A stretch of 64,000 bases of DNA from Streptomyces sp. SID13031 (GTDB taxonomy: Bacteria > Actinomycetota > Actinomycetes > Propionibacteriales > Kribbellaceae), in contig NZ_JAAGLV010000002.1 of the NCBI RefSeq assembly GCF_010548305.1, positions 616,662 through 680,661 on the forward strand, given 5' to 3'. This document shows, one piece after another, positions 59,687 through 64,000 of this stretch. Every line of letters starts with the position of its first letter. Position 1 is the first letter of the stretch. The position numbers and the translations under genes were made by a program. The notes under the pieces are model-generated. The model was given only the letters and a program-made list of their open reading frames with translations, made no database searches and was not told where the DNA came from.

Positions 59687-61666
59687 TCAGCCGACGTGGA
59701 TTCCTGGTCGCTGGGCTGGGTCGGGTTCGTGTTGGCGGATGATCTCGCGGACGACGGGGGCGGTGTCGCCGCGGCCGAGGATGAGGTAGCGCAGGAGGTG
59801 GCTGAGGGGGTTGCCTTCGGACCATTCGAAGTGGCAGTGCGGCGTGATGCCGGTGGTGTCGCGCAGCCCCAGCAGGATCGCGGCGATGGCGTTGGGCACG
59901 GCCGGGCTCTCGGCGCGTAGTACGCGGTGGCCCTCGATCTCGACTCCTTGCACCCGGAGTACCTCGCTGAAGGTGGAGGGGTCGACGACCTCGATCTCGA
60001 GGAAGAGGATGTCCGTCCGGCGCGGCACGGGGTCGGTGGCGCGGACATCGGCCTCCTTGGCGGCGTACTCGGCGGCGTCGCCGGCCTGGCGCTGGTTGGC
60101 GATCAGGTTGAGGATGCCGTCGTTGCGGATCGAGTCGGTGAGGAAGCGGCGGGCGGTGTCGTCGAACTCGATCCGGTCGGCGCGCAGTTCGGTGGTACGG
60201 GAGACCCGGGAGATCAGCGAGACGACGACGATGCCGGCGATGAAGAGGCCGGAGATGGCGATGCCGTCGGGTTTCTCGATGATGTTCTCGACCAGGGCGT
60301 AGAGCAGTACCAGCGTGAGGACAGTGAAGGCGATCGCTGCGCGCCGCTGGCCCTTCCGCGCGGCGGAGATGGTGACCGCGACGGCGCCGGAGACCATCAT
60401 CACCAAGATCCCGGTCGCGTAGGCGCCCGCCTGGGCGTCGACGTCCGCGCCGAAGGCGATGGTGATCGCGACGCTGATGGCGGTGTAGACGAGCACCACC
60501 GGGCGGACCGCGCGGCCCCACTCGGGCGCCATCCCGTACGCCGGGAGGTAGCGCGGCACGATGTTGATCAGGCCGGCCATCGCCGACGCGCCCGCGAACC
60601 AAAGGATCAGCACGCTGCTGAGGTCGTAGACGGTGCCGAAGACTTCGCCGAGCTTCTCGTGCGCGAGATAGGCCAGCGCGCGGCCGCTCGCCGCACCGCC
60701 GGGCTCGAACTCCTTGGCCGGGATGAGCACGGTGGTGATGAAGCTGGTGGCCAGCAGGTAGACGCTCATGATCAGCGCCGCGACGGTCAGCAGCTTCTTG
60801 GTGTTGCGGACCCGGCTGGCCAGCCGCTCCTTGGCGTCCTCGCCGTCGGCGGCGACCAGCGGCATCATGCTGACGCCGGTCTCGAACCCGGACAGACCGA
60901 GCACCAGAAGTGGGAAGGCGACGACGGCCGGTCCGATGACGCCACCGAAACCTTCCCGGCCGTCGGTGAGAGCATCCACCCAACTGGAGAACGCGCCGTT
61001 GGTGGTGGCGACGTCGTACAGACCGACAACCACGATCGCGGCATTGAGGACGAGGAAGATCCCCACGAGGGGGATGGCGACGCCGACCGCCTCGCTGAAT
61101 CCCAGCAGGAACACCCCACCGAGGATCAGCAACAGCACGACAGTGACCGCTACCTCCTGCCCATGCAGGAATTCCGGGGTGTAGGGGTTCTCGACCAGGT
61201 GCACGGTCGCGTCGGCCGAGGACAAGGTGATGGTGATGATCCAGGACGTCGCCACGAAGCCGAGCAGGACCAGGACGAAGATCTTGCCGCGCCAGAACGG
61301 CAACAGGTTCTCGAGCATCGCGATCGAGCCCTGACCGTGCGGGCTCTCCTTGGCGACCCGCCGGTACATCGGCAGCATCCCCAGCAGGGTGAGCGCGACG
61401 ATCAGCAATGTCGCCAGGGGAGACAGCGCACCGGCGGCGAGCGCAGCGATTCCCGGCAGGTACGACAGGGTCGAGAAGTAGTCGACCCCGGTCAGGCACA
61501 TCACCTTCCACCACGCCTGAGGCGTCGCATGCGTGTCGTCGGCCTCGGGCCCCACCGGCTGCACACGGTGTTTCAGCAGCCACGCTGCCGCGCCTCGCGG
61601 TGTGCTCGTGGCCTTGCCCGGCCCGTCGATGGTGGCCGGCACGGCGAGCTCGTCAGACGTAGTCAC
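59687..61666 (-). CDS. APC-superfamily permease with cytoplasmic C-terminal domain
   Basis: A 659-residue protein. About twelve transmembrane helices (about residues 55-490) of the APC fold begin [39 protein letters not shown] is a conserved loop. A soluble C-terminal region of about 160 residues ([20 protein letters not shown] onward) follows. It resembles amino acid/polyamine permeases and somewhat the KimA/KUP potassium group. The substrate is unknown. The start is GTG 61666. Confidence 0.85.
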   Translation of the reverse strand: MTTSDELAVPATIDGPGKATSTPRGAAAWLLKHRVQPVGPEADDTHATPQAWWKVMCLTGVDYFSTLSYLPGIAALAAGALSPLATLLIVALTLLGMLPMYRRVAKESPHGQGSIAMLENLLPFWRGKIFVLVLLGFVATSWIITITLSSADATVHLVENPYTPEFLHGQEVAVTVVLLLILGGVFLLGFSEAVGVAIPLVGIFLVLNAAIVVVGLYDVATTNGAFSSWVDALTDGREGFGGVIGPAVVAFPLLVLGLSGFETGVSMMPLVAADGEDAKERLASRVRNTKKLLTVAALIMSVYLLATSFITTVLIPAKEFEPGGAASGRALAYLAHEKLGEVFGTVYDLSSVLILWFAGASAMAGLINIVPRYLPAYGMAPEWGRAVRPVVLVYTAISVAITIAFGADVDAQAGAYATGILVMMVSGAVAVTISAARKGQRRAAIAFTVLTLVLLYALVENIIEKPDGIAISGLFIAGIVVVSLISRVSRTTELRADRIEFDDTARRFLTDSIRNDGILNLIANQRQAGDAAEYAAKEADVRATDPVPRRTDILFLEIEVVDPSTFSEVLRVQGVEIEGHRVLRAESPAVPNAIAAILLGLRDTTGITPHCHFEWSEGNPLSHLLRYLILGRGDTAPVVREIIRQHEPDPAQRPGIHVG

Positions 61667-61840
61667 CGGACAAAGGATGCCCGACTACCCAGGCCATGTC
61701 GGACATCGCCCTGAAGGGCGTCATCGCACCTGTTAGAGAGCTGTGAGAATCCCCCTGCTTACGACGAACAGCAACTATTGTGCGCCGTCCTGGTGACCGG
61801 CGATGCCTGCGTAGGCGCTCAGCGTGACAGGGTGGAGCCT

Positions 61841-62689
61841 TCAAGCGGGCTGCAGCCAGCCGGCTAGGGCGGTGGCGATCTGGGTGGGACGGTCCTCGGG
61901 GAGGAAGTGCGTGCCGGGGCCGACGTGGGTGATGGTCAGGTTCTGGCCGTGGGTTCTGCACCAGTCGACCTCGGTGGGGCCGATGACGGCTCCGGGGGTG
62001 GCGTGGATGAGGAGCTTGGGGATGGTCGGGTCCGCGATGACGGCCTGGTTGGCGATGACGAGGGCCGTGACGTCGGCCGGTTCGCCTTCGATGGGGATCT
62101 CGCCTGGCCAGGCGAGCATCGTGCGACGGTCGAGCGGGTCGAGGAAAGGCGCACGGTAGGCGTCCAGCTCCTCGGTGGTCAGGGTGCGGAGGACGCCTGA
62201 GGGAAGTACTTTCTCGATGAAGAGGTTCTGTTCCAGGATGAGTGGTTCGGCGAGGTCCGGATTCCTGAGGCGTTGGAACAGGTCGCGGCTGTCTTCGTCG
62301 AAGTCTTCCCAGTGGGTGATCGGATGGATGTGTCCTTCGAGGAACGCGACTCCACGGACTTGGTCGGGGCGGCGTCGCGCCCGGTCCAGCGCGAGCACCG
62401 CGCCCCAGTCATGGCCGACCAGCGTGAACCTGTCGAGCCCGAGCGCCTCGATGAAAGCGCCGAGATACGCGATGTGATCGGCGAGCCGGTAGTCCACGTC
62501 GGGTCTGCCGGACTTGCCCATGCCGATCAGGTCCGGAGCGATACATCGCCAGCCGTGCTTCGCGACCGGCTCGAGGACGTTGCGCCACAGGTAGGACGAG
62601 GTGGGATTGCCGTGCAGGAAGACGACAGGCTCACCGAGGCCGGTCTCGGCATAGTGAATCCAGCTGTCCAGTACATCGATCGTCGGCAT
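61841..62689 (-). CDS. Haloalkane dehalogenase-like alpha/beta hydrolase
   Basis: A 282-residue alpha/beta-hydrolase with the features of HLD-II dehalogenases: halide-binding Asn in HGNPTSSYLWRNVLEP (residue 28), nucleophile Asp and second halide-binding Trp in LVGHDWGAVLALD (94, 95), acidic residue in AFLEGHIHP (118), and His in GPGTHFLPED. Such enzymes hydrolyse haloalkanes to alcohols. Close relatives without dehalogenase activity exist, so activity is inferred. ATG at 62689 is standard. Confidence 0.86.
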   Translation of the reverse strand: MPTIDVLDSWIHYAETGLGEPVVFLHGNPTSSYLWRNVLEPVAKHGWRCIAPDLIGMGKSGRPDVDYRLADHIAYLGAFIEALGLDRFTLVGHDWGAVLALDRARRRPDQVRGVAFLEGHIHPITHWEDFDEDSRDLFQRLRNPDLAEPLILEQNLFIEKVLPSGVLRTLTTEELDAYRAPFLDPLDRRTMLAWPGEIPIEGEPADVTALVIANQAVIADPTIPKLLIHATPGAVIGPTEVDWCRTHGQNLTITHVGPGTHFLPEDRPTQIATALAGWLQPA

Positions 62690-62712
62690 CGGCGGCCAAC
62701 CAGCGCCGTGGC

Positions 62713-62922
62713 TTAAGCGTCGGTGCTGGTCAAGGACCGCAGGCGATGCTTCGCGGCGCGTTCTACGAACAACGGAACGAAGTCGCGGATCGGATTGCCG
62801 TCGAACTCTGGCTGGCTCTCGGTGACGGCACGTTCGACGGTGTCGGGGGAGAGGCCAGGGAACGTCTTCGTGAGTCGCTCGGCTGCCTCGGCTATCGCGC
62901 GATCTTCATCTGAGCGGTCCAT
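62713..62922 (-). CDS. Small protein with three-helix dimerisation domain
   Basis: A 69-residue helical protein. LTKTFPGLSPDTVERAV and NPIRDFVPLFVERAAKHRLR match the three-helix bundle dimerisation domain seen in small actinomycete proteins and at the N terminus of some regulators. Function is unknown. It lies 24 bp before the dehalogenase on the same strand, so co-transcription is possible. Confidence 0.75.
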   Translation of the reverse strand: MDRSDEDRAIAEAAERLTKTFPGLSPDTVERAVTESQPEFDGNPIRDFVPLFVERAAKHRLRSLTSTDA

Positions 62923-63170
62923 CTATCCAACGGAACGCGGCCGGCCACGTTGGCACAAGGCTGTTAACGAAGTGTTCATCTGACGCGCTACGCCAGGATC
63001 GTGGTCGTGATGGGTTACCGGTCCGGCGGCCACCGAGGTCATCGGCGGACAGCTGTCCGAGCCGCACGCCGCGTACGAGACCTTCGCCGCGGCATTCAAG
63101 AAATGCGTCGAAGAGGGCGTTGGCTGGCAGAGGGATACCGGTCGAACCCAGTCGCGTCTCAGCGCACGCT
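62923..63170. other. Intergenic region with a possible coding relic
   Basis: Frame 2 on the plus strand between about 63011 and 63180 reads ATEVIGGQLSEPHAAYETFA, then AAFKKCVEEGVGWQRDTGR. It has protein-like composition and GC-rich third positions but no start after the preceding stop. I cannot name a family; it may be the end of a deleted gene. Confidence 0.3.
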
Positions 63171-63761
63171 TCAGGGGACGTAGGGAAGTGTGGGCGGTGA
63201 GCTGTGTAGCTGCATCATGATCTGGCGTGCGGTCTCGGCGGGATCGAGTACCTCGTCGGATCCCTCTGGAGTTCGGAAGATGAGGCTGAGGATGACGGTG
63301 GCGACCCTGGCGGTGAACGCGATGTGCAGGTCGTCGGGAGCGGCGCCGGTTCGTTTGAGGAGGGCCTGCTCCAGCAGGCGTTCCTCGTCTCGGTACCACT
63401 CGAGCACGAGCGCGAACGGTTTCGGATTCTCGGTGAGCATTTCCTTGAGTTGCGTATGGACCTCGAGGGCGGCTTGGTACTCGAGCAAGGCCATCACGGC
63501 ATTGCCGACTACCAGGGCGACGTCCTCGTCCGCCGGGCGCCGGGCCGCCGCTGCCGCCATCACGCCCGGAGCGCCGAGGGGTTCCATGGCGATCGATTCC
63601 TTGTTCAGGAAGTAGCGATACAGGGTCGACGAACCGATATCGGCGTGCTGCGCGATCTCCTCCATGGTCGTTTCCTCATAGCCCTGCCGCACGAACAACT
63701 CCATCGCCGCGGCGAAGATGACCTGCCGTGTTCTGACCGCATTGCGCTCACGAAGCCCCAC
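63171..63761 (-). CDS. TetR-family regulator
   Basis: A 196-residue TetR protein: HTH in residues 8-55 (RTRQVIFAAAMELFVRQGYE, then EEIAQHADIGSSTLYRYFLN) and a ligand domain. It is divergent from an MMPL transporter at 63867. A CCCAAC-N17-GTTGGG inverted repeat is in the gap. The start is uncertain: GTG 63761 fits the family length, GTG 63791 is possible. Confidence 0.9.
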   Translation of the reverse strand: MGLRERNAVRTRQVIFAAAMELFVRQGYEETTMEEIAQHADIGSSTLYRYFLNKESIAMEPLGAPGVMAAAAARRPADEDVALVVGNAVMALLEYQAALEVHTQLKEMLTENPKPFALVLEWYRDEERLLEQALLKRTGAAPDDLHIAFTARVATVILSLIFRTPEGSDEVLDPAETARQIMMQLHSSPPTLPYVP

Positions 63762-63790
63762 CAGGCAAGTGTATCGCTCCGATGGTGACA

Positions 63791-63819
63791 CCCAACATGA
63801 CTTGATCTACAAAGTTGGG
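63791..63819. promoter_or_regulatory. Inverted repeat CCCAAC-N17-GTTGGG
   Basis: Perfect 6-bp arms lie between divergent TetR and MMPL genes, with TTGATCTACAA in the centre. Probable TetR operator controlling both promoters. Confidence 0.55.
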
Positions 63820-63866
63820 ATACTCTCCCATCGAGGCAGAGTGCCTCACGGAGGGAAGGGGTTGTC

Positions 63867-64000
63867 GTGGCCAGGCTGCTGTACAAGATCGGTCGGTGGT
63901 GCTTCGGTCACCGCATCGTCGTCATCGCCGGATGGCTGCTGGCCCTGGCCGCCACCGCCGTGGGTGCCTCGACGCTGTCCGGCCCGACCCAGGACTCGTT
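63867..64000 (+). CDS. MMPL-family transporter, N-terminal part (cut by window end)
   Basis: About 44 residues from GTG 63867, with GGAGGGAAGGG upstream: RLLYKIGRWCFGHRIVVIAG, WLLALAATAVGAS, then STLSGPTQDS. This is the N-terminal amphipathic segment, first helix and beginning of the outer loop of MMPL proteins, similar to FAFRHRGSVVLGWIAALALA in the transporter at 54348. It lies divergent from a TetR gene. Confidence 0.82.
   Translation, partial: MARLLYKIGRWCFGHRIVVIAGWLLALAATAVGASTLSGPTQDS

Noticed and set aside
59927..61714. 595-residue plus-strand ORF opposite the APC permease
   Set aside because: Asp/Gly/Arg-rich antisense frame; the minus strand encodes a clear permease.

Overview
The window is high-GC actinobacterial chromosome. 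GC-rich third codon positions, GTG starts, XRE-DUF5753/DUF397 regulatory pairs, a SigE-family ECF factor, a 13E12-type (DUF222) HNH nuclease and many secreted carbohydrate-active enzymes suggest a soil actinomycete. A Kribbella-like Propionibacteriales is my best guess, not a proven assignment. I saw no rRNA, tRNA, CRISPR array, intact insertion sequence or prophage.

Layout. 1-6.9 kb: tail of a MocR-type regulator, an epoxide hydrolase, a quinone oxidoreductase, a DUF2461 protein, then an XRE-DUF5753 / small-ORF / DUF397 / DUF574-methyltransferase locus carrying a shared palindromic operator. 7.0-8.3 kb: a decayed AraC regulator and aldo/keto reductase. 8.4-15.4 kb: membrane protein, flavin reductase, HTH-MarR regulator with an ABC-2 exporter, and an ECF56-like sigma factor. 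15.5-18.2 kb: DMT exporter, GntR regulator and ACC deaminase (acdS). 18.3-24.8 kb: an overlapping five-gene operon behind a guanidine-I (ykkC) riboswitch: APC permease, two DUF1989 proteins (carboxyguanidine deiminase family), a carboxyltransferase-only relative of urea/guanidine carboxylase, and allophanate hydrolase. 25-38.5 kb: VOC protein, disulfide reductase, PadR plus membrane protein, secreted metallophosphoesterase, MFS and beta-propeller genes, SigE-like factor with a PASTA protein, and secreted proteins. 38.5-47.2 kb: large LuxR (LAL) regulator, GH114 and GH30 enzymes, FGGY kinase. 47.3-50.7 kb: a scrambled stretch with a methyltransferase remnant, HNH nuclease and dnaE2 fragment. 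51-64 kb: DUF4184 protein, a second PadR pair, two TetR/MMPL units (the second cut by the window end), a MarR/VOC/AlkA-like unit with paired operators, an APC permease and a haloalkane dehalogenase.

How the genes work together. The clearest system is guanidine nitrogen use: the riboswitch senses guanidine, the permease imports substrate, carboxylation and DUF1989 deimination would give allophanate, and AtzF releases ammonia and CO2. The carboxylase has no biotin carboxylase or biotin carrier domain, so the operon is incomplete or needs a partner encoded elsewhere. The neighbouring acdS unit also releases ammonia from a small nitrogen compound. Several other loci are a regulator beside its probable target with a visible inverted repeat between them: GntR/acdS, TetR/MMPL and MarR/VOC.
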